From positions 1 to 31,175 of the forward strand of contig DATJSH010000094.1 of assembly GCA_035504235.1 (NCBI GenBank): 31,175 nucleotides of DNA. Direction: 5' to 3'. A program made the position numbers and the translations under genes. The notes under the pieces are model-generated. The model was given only the letters and a program-made list of their open reading frames with translations. It was not told where the DNA came from and searched no databases. This document shows positions 14,873 through 22,078 of the stretch, one piece after another. Position 1 is the stretch's first letter; each line of letters begins with the position of its first letter. Source of the DNA: DATARH01 sp035504235. Lineage in GTDB: Bacteria > Pseudomonadota > Alphaproteobacteria > ATCC43930 > CGMCC-115725.

Positions 14873-16366
14873 TTAACGCATGGTGGGCATCACGTATTCC
14901 GCGCCGGCGCGAATCCCGGTCGGCCAGCGCGAGGTCACCGTTTTCAGCCGCGTATAGAAGCGCACGCCTTCGCTGCCGTAGACCGCCATGTCACCAAACA
15001 GCGAGCGCTTCCACCCGCCAAAGCTGTGAAACGCCATCGGCACCGGGATCGGCACGTTGATCCCGATCATGCCGATCTGCACGCGGCTGGCGAATTCGCG
15101 GGCGGCGTCGCCGTCACGCGTGAAGATCGCGGCGCCGTTGCCGTATTCGTGGTCGCTGACCAGCTTGGCCGCCTCGTCGAACGTGTCTGCGCGCATCACC
15201 GACAGCACGGGGCCGAAAATCTCTTCCTTGTAGATGCGCATCTCGGGCTTCACCTCGTCGAACACACAGCCACCGAGGAAGAAGCCGTTCTCGTAGCCTT
15301 GCAGCTTCAGGCCGCGGCCGTCGACGACGAGCTTCGCGCCCTCCTGGACACCGAGATCGACATAGGAGCGTACCTTGTCGTGGTGCTGCTCGGTGACGAG
15401 CGGCCCCATCTCGGCCTCGGGGTCGGTACCGGGGCCGATCTTCAGCGCCCGCACCCGCGGCACGAGCTTATCCATCAGTCTGTCGCCGACGCCGCCGACC
15501 GCGACCGCCACCGACACCGCCATGCAGCGCTCGCCGGCGGCGCCGTAGGCGGCGCCCATCAGCGCATCGGTCGCCTGGTCGAGATCGGCGTCGGGCATCA
15601 CCACCATGTGGTTTTTGGCGCCGCCCAGCGCCTGGACGCGTTTTCCCGCGGCCGCGGCATTCGTGTAGATGTACTCGGCGATCGCGGTCGAGCCGACAAA
15701 GCTCACCGCCGCGATGCCGGGATGATGCAGGATCGCGTCGACCGCCTCCTTGTCGCCGTTGACGACGTTGAAAACGCCCGGCGGCAACCCCGCCTCGGAG
15801 AGCAACTCGGCGATGCGCAGACCGGCCGAGGGGTCACGCTCCGACGGCTTGAGGATGAAGGTATTGCCGGTGGCGAGCGCCATCGGGAACATCCACATCG
15901 GCACCATCGCCGGGAAATTGAACGGAGTGATCCCGGCGCAGACGCCCAAGGGCTGGCGCACCGACCACGAATCGATGCCGCGGCCCACCTGCTCGGTGTA
16001 GTCGCCCTTCATCAGATGCGGAATGCCGCAGGCGAACTCGACGACCTCGACGCCGCGGGTGATCTCGCCCTGCGCGTCGGAAAAGACCTTGCCGTGCTCC
16101 TCGGAGATAATTCGGGCAAAATTGTCCTGTTCGCGGTTCATCAATTCGAGGAACTTGAAGAGGACGCGCGCGCGGGTCAGCGGCGGGGTCGCCGCCCAGC
16201 CGGGAAAGGCCTTGGCGGCGGATTGCACCGCGGCGTCGACTTCCGCGCCGCTGGCGAAATCGACCCGGCGGATCTTCTCGCCGGTCGCCGGGTTGAAGAC
16301 GTCGCCGCCGCGGCCGTTTTTGCCCGCGACGCGCTTGCCGTCGATATAATGGGGGATATCACTCAT
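14873..16366 (-). CDS. mmsA: CoA-acylating methylmalonate-semialdehyde dehydrogenase
   Basis: 497 residues, full length for the family. The NAD-dependent aldehyde dehydrogenase fold shows ITPFNFP (146-152, Asn150), the Rossmann segment FVGSTAIAEYI (223-233) and catalytic Cys281 in GERCMA. The general-base glutamate of ordinary aldehyde dehydrogenases is absent (QALGGAKNH at 245-253), as expected for the CoA-dependent MmsA branch. The enzyme converts (methyl)malonate semialdehyde plus CoA to propionyl- or acetyl-CoA in valine, beta-alanine and inositol breakdown. The ATG at 16364-16366 starts the conserved N-terminus. The open frame runs on to 16741 but that extension is Arg-rich and unlike the family. 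No partner genes are adjacent except the microprotein frame upstream. Confidence 0.93.
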   Translation of the reverse strand: MSDIPHYIDGKRVAGKNGRGGDVFNPATGEKIRRVDFASGAEVDAAVQSAAKAFPGWAATPPLTRARVLFKFLELMNREQDNFARIISEEHGKVFSDAQGEITRGVEVVEFACGIPHLMKGDYTEQVGRGIDSWSVRQPLGVCAGITPFNFPAMVPMWMFPMALATGNTFILKPSERDPSAGLRIAELLSEAGLPPGVFNVVNGDKEAVDAILHHPGIAAVSFVGSTAIAEYIYTNAAAAGKRVQALGGAKNHMVVMPDADLDQATDALMGAAYGAAGERCMAVSVAVAVGGVGDRLMDKLVPRVRALKIGPGTDPEAEMGPLVTEQHHDKVRSYVDLGVQEGAKLVVDGRGLKLQGYENGFFLGGCVFDEVKPEMRIYKEEIFGPVLSVMRADTFDEAAKLVSDHEYGNGAAIFTRDGDAAREFASRVQIGMIGINVPIPVPMAFHSFGGWKRSLFGDMAVYGSEGVRFYTRLKTVTSRWPTGIRAGAEYVMPTMR

Positions 16367-16467
16367 GACGCTGCGCCCGCTTCCTGGATAGAGCAGGCGC
16401 GCATCATAGGCCGCGCCGCCCGAAGCCGGCAGCGAATTATCGGCGCGGCTCCAAGTGGCGCGGCGGC

Positions 16468-16566
16468 TTATGAGAGGGTGAAGGCGGAATAGGCGGAATA
16501 GACGCTCCACACGACGAGCGCCGCGATCGCGACCCAATAAACGACCCGGTAGACTTCGCTTTGCAT
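16468..16566 (-). CDS. Putative 32-residue single-span membrane microprotein
   Basis: On the minus strand, ATG 16564-16566 to TAA 16468-16470 encodes 32 residues: a short polar start (MQSEVYRVV), a hydrophobic run YWVAIAALVVWSVYSAY at about residues 10-26, and a short tail. The layout fits a single transmembrane helix with few charges after it. The ribosome binding site is weak (GGTTGATCG region). It lies about 100 bp upstream of mmsA on the same strand and could share its transcript. I know no function. Because the frame is short and the start signal is weak, it may be spurious. Confidence 0.4.
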   Translation of the reverse strand: MQSEVYRVVYWVAIAALVVWSVYSAYSAFTLS

Positions 16567-16676
16567 CGATCAACCGACCCCGGCCCGGCAGCCGCCGTGG
16601 GACGCCGCCGAACTCCCCTTTTGCTCCGCTGATGATACGCTGCGTCAGCGATGGGCGTTCCTGCACGGCACGCAAT

Positions 16677-16705
16677 TTGGCAATGTCGGGCAGCCGGCGT
16701 ATCAT
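16677..16705 (+). promoter_or_regulatory. Near-consensus sigma70 promoter for the immunity-family gene
   Basis: TTGGCA (16677-16682) and TATCAT (16700-16705) each match the consensus at five of six bases and are separated by exactly 17 bp. Transcription would start around 16712, about 40 bp before the ATG at 16753. This is the best housekeeping-type promoter I saw in the window. Confidence 0.55.
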
Positions 16706-16752
16706 TGCGGTAGAGCAGCGCAGCGGCGCGTCCGCGTACAAAGGGAGACGGC

Positions 16753-16956
16753 ATGTTCGGCAACACCGCGACGATCCTCATTCTGATTGCGATCGTGGTG
16801 CTGTACATGCTGCCGACCCTCATCGCCTTTGGGCGGCAACACCCGCGCCGTCAGGAAGTGACGCTCGTCAACATCCTGGTCGGCTGGACGCTGATCGGCT
16901 GGATCGGCGTTTTTCTGTGGGCCGCGCTGGCCCATGTCGAGAGCGAATTCGGCTAG
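16753..16956 (+). CDS. Superinfection immunity protein family (Imm_superinfect) membrane protein
   Basis: A 67-residue protein with two hydrophobic segments (6-25 and 38-60) joined by a short basic loop FGRQHPRRQEV. The sequence around LPTLIAF (20-26), then LVNILVGWTLIGWIGVFLWAAL, matches the family named after phage T4 Imm, which blocks DNA entry of related phages. Chromosomal members are widespread and mostly untested, so the name does not prove an anti-phage role. A good ribosome binding site (AAGGGAG, six bases spacing) and a near-consensus promoter (16677-16705) precede it. It converges on rlmB, and the two stop codons share the bases CTAG at 16953-16956. Confidence 0.8.
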   Translation: MFGNTATILILIAIVVLYMLPTLIAFGRQHPRRQEVTLVNILVGWTLIGWIGVFLWAALAHVESEFG

Positions 16957-17747
16957 GCGGTCGCTTTTCCCTGCAGCACGTAGAGCGCGATCGCGGCGGC
17001 GGTCGACACGTTGAGGCTCGGCATTTGCGGCGTGGTCGGCAACCGGGCGAGATAGTCGCAGCTTTCGCGCACCAGCCGCCGCAGCCCGTCGCCCTCGGCG
17101 CCGAGGACAAGCGCGACGCGCGGCCCCAATTCCAGTTCGGCGAGCGGAAGTGGGGCGCGCTCGTCGAGGCCGCAGCACCAGAACCCCGCCGCCTTGAGCC
17201 GCTGGAGCGTGCGCGCCAAGTTGACTACTTGGATCAGCGGCACCAGCTCCAGCGCGCCGGACGCCGCCTTGGCGAGCGCGCCGCTCGCCGGGGGCGCGCC
17301 ATGCGCGGCGACGATCACGCCGAGCGCGCCGAACGCGACCCCGGCGCGCAGGATCGCGCCGACATTGTGCGGGTCGTTGACCTGGTCGAGCACGACGACG
17401 ACGGCACGCGCCGCCAGCCCGGCCGCGCGCAGCATGTCGTCGAGGTCGGGCTCATCGAGCGGCTCGACCTCAAGCGCCAGCCCCTGATGCACCGCATCCT
17501 CGCCGACGAGCGCGGCAAAGCCGCGCCGGTCGACGATGCGGATCGGCTCGCCGTCGCCGCGCCGCGCGGCGCGCGCCGCCGCGACCAGCCCTCTCGCCTC
17601 GTCCTCTTGTCCCGCCAGCACCGCGAGTTGCCGCCAGCGCCGCTCGGGATTGGCCAGCGCCGCGGTGACCGGATGGCGGCCGTATAGCCAGCGCTCGCCG
17701 CCCCGCGGCGGTTTTGGCCGAGCAATTTTGTGCGATTTCCCGAACAA
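16953..17747 (-). CDS. rlmB: TrmH/SpoU-family RNA 2'-O-methyltransferase, RlmB-like
   Basis: About 264 residues: a substrate-binding L30e-like N-terminal domain (from ERWLYGRHPVTAAL to about residue 110) and a C-terminal SPOUT domain. Knot motifs are visible: LDQVNDPHNVGAILRA (motif 1, with the catalytic-type Asn and Arg), LVLGAEGDGLRRL (motif 2) and MPSLNVSTAAAIALY (motif 3). RlmB methylates G2251 of 23S rRNA at the 2'-OH. Start: TTG 17745-17747 is chosen because AAGGA lies eight bases upstream; an in-frame GTG at 17787 has no usable Shine-Dalgarno and sits inside a perfect palindrome. RlmB and the related TrmH-family enzymes are hard to separate by eye, but the length and domain order favour RlmB. 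Confidence 0.88.
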   Translation of the reverse strand: MFGKSHKIARPKPPRGGERWLYGRHPVTAALANPERRWRQLAVLAGQEDEARGLVAAARAARRGDGEPIRIVDRRGFAALVGEDAVHQGLALEVEPLDEPDLDDMLRAAGLAARAVVVVLDQVNDPHNVGAILRAGVAFGALGVIVAAHGAPPASGALAKAASGALELVPLIQVVNLARTLQRLKAAGFWCCGLDERAPLPLAELELGPRVALVLGAEGDGLRRLVRESCDYLARLPTTPQMPSLNVSTAAAIALYVLQGKATA

Positions 17748-17774
17748 CGGAACAATCCTTTCGCGCGCGAGGCG

Positions 17775-17790
17775 GGTGCGAATTCGCACC
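17775..17790. promoter_or_regulatory. Perfect 16-bp palindrome upstream of rlmB
   Basis: GGTGCGAATTCGCACC is a perfect 16-bp dyad placed 27 bp upstream of the preferred rlmB start. ATGCTA at 17798-17803 read on the minus strand gives TAGCAT, a possible -10 box, which would place the palindrome across the transcription start. It may be a repressor site or an mRNA 5' hairpin. Confidence 0.4.
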
Positions 17791-18031
17791 TTCGACTATG
17801 CTAGGGCGACAACGGCAACGCCAGACCGGGCGGCATAACCGGGATGATCCATCAATTCTTCAGGCACGTGCTGCGCAGGCGCGGTTCGAGCCCGCAGAGA
17901 TGCCGCTGATGCGGTCGGCCGAGCTGTGGCTCGGCTGGTCGGGCGACAACGAGCTTGAGCTGAGCCACCGCCCCGTCTTCTATTGATGCAGCCCGCACTC
18001 GGAGCGCGGCCACCGCTGGGGAGACGGGCCC

Positions 18032-18289
18032 ATGTTTAACGCGGTTACCAATGCCGCCCGCAATCTCGAATTATGGCTCAGCCGGACGTTCGGCCGTCCC
18101 TATCACGTGCTGCTGGGCATCGGCATCGTCGTCGAGATCGTCCAGCATTGTCGCGAGCTGCCCGACAAGCTCAATAGCGCCGCGATCCTCAAGACGGCGC
18201 TCGCGATACTGCTGTTCGTCGTGCTGCTGGTGCATCAAGCTGGGGAATTGAGCGAACGCGCGGAAAAACGACGCCAGCACGAGAAATGA
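18032..18289 (+). CDS. Small two-span membrane protein, uncharacterised
   Basis: 85 residues with two hydrophobic segments: about 25-39 (HVLLGIGIVVEIVQH) and about 52-68 (ILKTALAILLFVVLLVH), followed by a charged tail (ELSERAEKRRQHEK). A purine-rich GGGGAGACGG precedes the ATG at 18032. I do not recognise a family. It is 16 bp upstream of the MetE-C-like methyltransferase gene on the same strand, so the two are probably co-transcribed. Nothing in the sequence links their functions. Confidence 0.6.
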   Translation: MFNAVTNAARNLELWLSRTFGRPYHVLLGIGIVVEIVQHCRELPDKLNSAAILKTALAILLFVVLLVHQAGELSERAEKRRQHEK

Positions 18290-18305
18290 TCGAGGAGACG
18301 CCGCC

Positions 18306-19469
18306 ATGCAGTGGAGCACCGAGCGCATCCTGACGACGCACACCGGCAGCCTGCCGCGTCCACCCGAGCTGACCCGGCTCTATGTCCGCCGTGCGCGCGG
18401 CGAGGCGGTCGACGAGGCCGAGATCGTCCGGCGCGGCAAGGACGCAGTGGCGCAGATCGTCGACAAGCAGCGCGCCGCCGGGGTGGATGTCGGCAATAAC
18501 GGCGAGCAGCAGCGCGAGGCATTCTTTCTTTATGTCCGGCACCGGATGACCGGGTTCGGCGGCTCGTGGAAGCGCTGGCCGCGCGGGGATGTCGAGCGCT
18601 ACCCGCTGTTGAAGGAGCAGATGACGCAGATGCTCGCCGCGCGCGAGGCGGTCGGCAATTACGAGCCGCCGCGCACGATCGGCCCCATCGCCTATGCCGA
18701 CGATACCGAGCTGAAGACCGAGCTCGCCGATTTCCGCGCCACGCTCGACGCGCGCAAGGACGGTTTTGTCGAGCCGTTTTATACCGCGCCGTCGCCGGGG
18801 ATCATCGTCGGCGCGATGAAGAATGAATACTACGACAGCGAGGAAGCCTATCTCGCCGCGGTCGCCGCCGCGCTCAAGGTCGAGTACGAGGCGATCGTCA
18901 AAGCGGGCTTTCTGCTCCAACTCGATTGCCCCGATCTCGCGCTCGAGCGGCACCTCAGCTACAACGACCGGCCGCTTTCCGACTTCCTCGGGTTTGTCGA
19001 GCGCGTCGTCACCGCGATTAACCATGCGATCGTCAACGTGCCGCGCGACCGGGTGCGCCTCCATGTCTGCTGGGGCAATTACGAGGGCCCGCACGATCGC
19101 GACGTGCCGCTCGACGACATTCTGCCAATCCTGCAAAAGGCTCATGTCGGCGGCTTTGTGCTGCCCTTCGGCAACCCGCGCCACCAGCACGAATACAAGG
19201 TGCTGGCGAAGCATAAGCTCGCTGACGATCAGATCATCGCCGCCGGCGTCATCGACGATCTGACCAATTTTGTCGAGCACCCCGAGGTCGTCGCCGACCG
19301 GCTGGAGCGCGTCGCGCAGGCGGTGGGCGACCCGAAGCGCGTCATGGCGGCGACCGATTGCGGCTTCGACACCTCGGCCGGTATGGGCCGCGTGCCCGAA
19401 GACGTGGTCTGGGCTAAGCTGCAGGCGATGGCTGATGGCGCGAAGATCGCGACGGATCGGTTGTTTTAA
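18306..19469 (+). CDS. Cobalamin-independent methionine synthase C-terminal-like (MetE/COG0620) methyltransferase
   Basis: A 387-residue stand-alone protein related to the catalytic half of MetE. The substrate-binding segment THTGSLPRP is at 11-19. The zinc ligands expected in the family are visible as RLHVCWGN (His253, Cys255) and DCGFDTSAG (Cys352), with a Glu in between also likely used. It lacks the N-terminal half and folate-binding duplication of full MetE, so it could be a methyltransferase, or a related zinc-thiolate enzyme such as epoxyalkane:CoM transferase, acting on an unknown thiol or methyl donor. The ATG at 18306 follows GAGGAG closely. A 14-bp hairpin with GAAA loop lies just after the stop. 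Confidence 0.85.
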   Translation: MQWSTERILTTHTGSLPRPPELTRLYVRRARGEAVDEAEIVRRGKDAVAQIVDKQRAAGVDVGNNGEQQREAFFLYVRHRMTGFGGSWKRWPRGDVERYPLLKEQMTQMLAAREAVGNYEPPRTIGPIAYADDTELKTELADFRATLDARKDGFVEPFYTAPSPGIIVGAMKNEYYDSEEAYLAAVAAALKVEYEAIVKAGFLLQLDCPDLALERHLSYNDRPLSDFLGFVERVVTAINHAIVNVPRDRVRLHVCWGNYEGPHDRDVPLDDILPILQKAHVGGFVLPFGNPRHQHEYKVLAKHKLADDQIIAAGVIDDLTNFVEHPEVVADRLERVAQAVGDPKRVMAATDCGFDTSAGMGRVPEDVVWAKLQAMADGAKIATDRLF

Positions 19470-19475
19470 CTGATA

Positions 19476-19507
19476 CGCCGCTCCCCGGCGAAAGCCGGGA
19501 AGCGGCG
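19476..19507. repeat. REP-like hairpin with GAAA loop between converging genes
   Basis: Arms at 19476-19489 and 19494-19507 pair over 14 bp with one mismatch around a GAAA tetraloop. No T-run follows on either strand, so it resembles a palindromic repeat more than a standard intrinsic terminator, though it may still end transcripts from both sides. Confidence 0.6.
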
Positions 19508-19531
19508 CATCGCTCGGTAGGGGGTGTTACC

Positions 19532-19864
19532 CTAATCTCCTTCGCCCAGTCCGAAGCAGCGGCGGAAGGCCCTGAGGTCGCCGGCGGCGAAGCGCGCGGC
19601 GCAGTGCGGGTAATATTGCGGCCAGACGCGCGCAACGTAGGCGACCTGTTCTTGTGGTGAAACGCAGCCGCGTGTCCCCGCTTCTACGTGCAGGTCGCGG
19701 CGCAGCTCCCGGGTCAGGCCGAACAGACCGTCCCCCATCCACGAGCTGGCGCATGGGTCGATTTCCGGCCCTGCCTGGGTTTGCGAATAGGCCGCGATGG
19801 CCTCGGCTTGCGGCTGGGCAAACCCAGCCCCGATCAACAGCGCAATCAACGCCGGCGCAGTCAT
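19532..19864 (-). CDS. Small Cys-containing protein, phage-tail-lysozyme-like
   Basis: 110 residues from ATG 19862-19864, which has GAGGGGG six bases upstream. The N-terminus is LIALLIGAGFAQPQAEAIAAYSQTQAG, then PCASSWMGDGLFGLT and later GCVSPQEQVAYVARVW, YYPHCAARFA and AFRRCFGLG. The pattern of an Ala-rich helix with a Glu/Gln-rich turn, a GDGLF-type loop followed by an Arg-rich helix, and Q-x-AY before an aromatic helix resembles the phage tail tip lysozyme fold. Four Cys could form disulfides. The first 20 residues are only weakly hydrophobic and do not look like a clean signal peptide. The function is unproven. Confidence 0.55.
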   Translation of the reverse strand: MTAPALIALLIGAGFAQPQAEAIAAYSQTQAGPEIDPCASSWMGDGLFGLTRELRRDLHVEAGTRGCVSPQEQVAYVARVWPQYYPHCAARFAAGDLRAFRRCFGLGEGD

Positions 19865-20213
19865 GCACCGCCCCCTCTGATTGTTTAAGATGAGACCGAA
19901 TTCGAGCATTGCCCGCGATGAAGATCGCCAGCATCAAAGAAGCGCGAATTATTCGGTAGTACACAGCCGCGAGAGTGGCGGCGGTGCTGGATCGTCTTAC
20001 GTTCTCAGCACTTGACTAACCTGCGTAATCACTACCCCTGCGGCTCGAACGAGCCGACGATCTATTGCGTATTGGCCAAAAATGTCATTTTTCAGGCAAT
20101 ACGGTGACATTTAGACTCGTTCAGCACGCCATCAAACGAGACCAACCCTGGAGAAACTTTTTGCAGGCTTCGAGCGGGCGGCCCCCGCCTTCGCCACCGC
20201 CGGATGCGACGTC
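19865..20213. other. Non-coding stretch, AT-richer, with inverted repeats
   Basis: No frame here has both a start signal and protein-like composition. The stretch is noticeably less GC-rich than its neighbours around 19970-20160 and contains the clustered inverted repeats listed at 20041-20112. It is the upstream region of the lysozyme-like gene and the downstream region of the Rieske oxygenase gene, both on the minus strand. Confidence 0.6.
20041..20112. promoter_or_regulatory. Cluster of nested inverted repeats
   Basis: CGGCTC-GAAC-GAGCCG (20041-20056) is a perfect 6-bp hairpin. CGTATTG (20068-20074) pairs with CAATACG (20097-20103), enclosing AAAAATG-T-CATTTTT (20078-20092). AAATGTCA (20080-20087) is also an inverted copy of TGACATTT (20105-20112), 17 bp apart, the layout of a two-half-site operator. 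The elements are mutually exclusive as structures. Function unknown. Confidence 0.45.
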
Positions 20214-21461
20214 TTAGACCTCTTCGCCGTGATGCCGGCGCGCCTCGTCGGGCGACAGCACCGTGTTCCAGGCGTGCGTCGTGATCTTGTGGTTGGCCGC
20301 AGGATCGCGCCAGGTGTTCATCGGATCCTCCCCATCCTGCACCCGCCGCACCTGGTCGCGCAGCATCTCGCGCAGCCAGACGACGCCGATATCCGACGGC
20401 GCGAGGTTTTCGAGCGCGTGGATGGCAATCGGCCGTTGGCCCTCCTGGGCTTCGAGGTCGTCCGGGTTGCGTTGCCGCGCTTCGTAGGAGCGGTTGGCGT
20501 TGGACCCGACGCGCTCGGGGATCTCGGCCGCGGTGCGCGGCGTCCAGCCTTCTTGCGGTTTGCCGTCGGCGTCGAGCGGCCAGCAGACGATGCTCAAGCC
20601 GCGCATGCTTTCATTGTCGATCGGCACCACCCAGGAGAGTTCGGTGGCGCGGGTCTGGCGCCGCGGCTCGTCGGGCGGCACATGAATGTCGGGGATGAGA
20701 AAGAGATTGGGCACGACGCATTCGGCGAAGCGCACCAGCCGGTTGCCGTTGGGCAGGTCGTTGATGAACTTGTAGCGCACGCCGAGCGAGGTCTTTTCGA
20801 GGCTGATCTGCGGCGAACCCTGCATCATCGCGCCGACGAACTGCTCGCCGCTGATCATCTTGTGCAGCATCAAAAGGTGGAACGGGTCGACGATGTTCTC
20901 GTAATGCTGCAGCCAATTGCAGTCCTTGACATAGCCGGCCGAGTAGTCGCCCCACACCCGCATGCCGCGCAGTTCGATATCATTGCGATAGCGGGTGTCG
21001 ACGATGTCGAACATCGGGAAGAGCGGCTCGTTGCCCGGCGGGCCCATATAGGCAAAGACCAGCCCGCCATATTCGAGCGTCGGGTAGGCCTCCTGCCAGA
21101 TGTCCATCTTGCGGCGGAACTCTTCGGTCTCGCACGGCATGTCGATGCACTGGCCCACAGCGTTATAAAGCCAGCCGTGATAGCAGCAGCGGATGCCCTC
21201 GTCCTCGATCCGGCCCCACTCCAGGGACGCACCGCGATGCGCGCAATGCGGCTCCAAGGCGCCGACCCGCCCCTTCTTGTCGCGAAAGACGACAATCTCC
21301 TCGCCGAGCAGCTTCACCTTTTTCGGCAGGTCCGTAAGCTCGTCTGACGGACAGACCGGCTGCCAATAGCGGCGCAACAATTCGCCCATCGGACTGCCGG
21401 GTTCGACGCAGGTGAGCTCGTAATCGGGCGGCGGCGTCTGTCTTCCGTAGGCTGATTTCAT
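20214..21461 (-). CDS. Rieske-type aromatic ring-hydroxylating oxygenase, alpha subunit
   Basis: 415 residues. The Rieske [2Fe-2S] ligands are Cys73, His75, Cys92 and His95 in PHCAHRG and RCCYHGW. The mononuclear iron site follows as ENIVDPFHLLMLH, with His195 and His200 as ligands and Asp192 as the bridge between the two centres. The family includes phthalate 4,5-dioxygenase and related O-demethylases, which insert oxygen into aromatic substrates using electrons from a reductase. No reductase or ferredoxin gene is nearby. The ATG at 21459-21461 has GGAG nine bases upstream and is preferred to the in-frame ATG at 21489. It is divergent from the Tyr-rich protein gene. Confidence 0.9.
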   Translation of the reverse strand: MKSAYGRQTPPPDYELTCVEPGSPMGELLRRYWQPVCPSDELTDLPKKVKLLGEEIVVFRDKKGRVGALEPHCAHRGASLEWGRIEDEGIRCCYHGWLYNAVGQCIDMPCETEEFRRKMDIWQEAYPTLEYGGLVFAYMGPPGNEPLFPMFDIVDTRYRNDIELRGMRVWGDYSAGYVKDCNWLQHYENIVDPFHLLMLHKMISGEQFVGAMMQGSPQISLEKTSLGVRYKFINDLPNGNRLVRFAECVVPNLFLIPDIHVPPDEPRRQTRATELSWVVPIDNESMRGLSIVCWPLDADGKPQEGWTPRTAAEIPERVGSNANRSYEARQRNPDDLEAQEGQRPIAIHALENLAPSDIGVVWLREMLRDQVRRVQDGEDPMNTWRDPAANHKITTHAWNTVLSPDEARRHHGEEV

Positions 21462-21577
21462 CGCTGTGCTCTCCGCTGCTCGGCCGAGCATAGCGAAAAC
21501 CGCGCCGGCGATGAATGCGGGGCGTGCCCCGAGTTTGATTTAACCGGCGCCGGCACCTGGGAAACCGCGAAGCGGGT

Positions 21578-21594
21578 CGCTACGTAGAGTAGCG
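21578..21594. promoter_or_regulatory. Perfect short inverted repeat upstream of the Tyr-rich protein gene
   Basis: CGCTAC-GTAGA-GTAGCG is a 6-bp dyad about 50 bp upstream of the ATG at 21642, in the divergent region between the Rieske oxygenase and the Tyr-rich protein. A transcription factor site is possible; it could also be chance. Confidence 0.25.
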
Positions 21595-21641
21595 GAGCAC
21601 GATTACATCGCTCCCGCTTATCGCGTCGGAAGGATCGCTCA

Positions 21642-22052
21642 ATGAACCATGTACTGAAGGCGGCCGCGTTCGTCGCCACTGTCGCGCTGGCGGCTCCCGC
21701 ATGGGCGCAATCGGCCGAGCAGCTGAATGCCCAGCAGTTGCAACAGATACAGGGCGCGCCCGCCGCGCCGATGAGCTACGCGCAACCCGCCGCACCGGCG
21801 GCGGCCGCCTATCCGGCCCCGGCTTACGCCTATCCCTACAACCCCTACGCCTACGCGTATCCCTATCCGTATTACGGCTACGGTTATGGCTACCCCTATT
21901 ATGGCTACGGCTACCCGTATTACTGGCCGGCCGACGTCGCATTCGGCTGGGGCTGGGGTTGGGGCGGCGGCTGGCACGGCGGCTGGGGCGGCGGCTGGCA
22001 CGGCGGCGGTTTCCATGGTGGCGGATTTCACGGCGGCGGCCACCACCGCTAG
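21642..22052 (+). CDS. Secreted Tyr/Pro- and Gly/Trp/His-rich low-complexity protein
   Basis: 136 residues. A clean signal peptide covers residues 1-23 (cleavage after AWA). After a Gln-rich segment (24-38) and an Ala/Pro stretch comes a region of repeated YPY, YAY and YGYGYP units (about 62-94). The C-terminus is built from GWG, GGWHGG and GGGFHGG units ending in HHR. Such tails often coordinate metals (His) or form amyloid-like or sticky surfaces (Tyr, Gly), but no defined family is recognised. The start is well supported: AAGGA lies seven bases before the ATG. The gene stands alone between the Rieske oxygenase (divergent) and the SDR (convergent). Confidence 0.75.
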   Translation: MNHVLKAAAFVATVALAAPAWAQSAEQLNAQQLQQIQGAPAAPMSYAQPAAPAAAAYPAPAYAYPYNPYAYAYPYPYYGYGYGYPYYGYGYPYYWPADVAFGWGWGWGGGWHGGWGGGWHGGGFHGGGFHGGGHHR

Positions 22053-22078
22053 CCGCCGCCCGCCCACGCCGGCGCGGC

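Noticed and set aside
14804..16492. 562-codon plus-strand open frame opposite mmsA
   Set aside because: Arg/Ala/His/Asp-rich and the mirror of a clear mmsA; a typical high-GC antisense frame.
16367..16741. In-frame upstream extension of the mmsA frame
   Set aside because: Arg-rich, not family-like, and it runs over the microprotein frame and the promoter of the immunity-family gene.
17714..17986. 90-codon plus-strand frame between rlmB and the small membrane protein
   Set aside because: Starts inside rlmB on the opposite strand, low-information composition, no ribosome binding site. A 28-residue frame from 17900 inside it was also considered and not supported.
19527..19964. Overlapping minus-strand frame beginning with a hydrophobic stretch
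   Set aside because: After its first 30 residues it is only a frame-shifted shadow of the 110-residue gene, which has a far better ribosome binding site. A sequencing frameshift joining the two is possible but not supported.
21949..21988. G-runs in the Tyr/Gly-rich gene as a quadruplex
   Set aside because: Three runs are close but the fourth is about 20 bases away, and the runs are explained by Gly and Trp codons.
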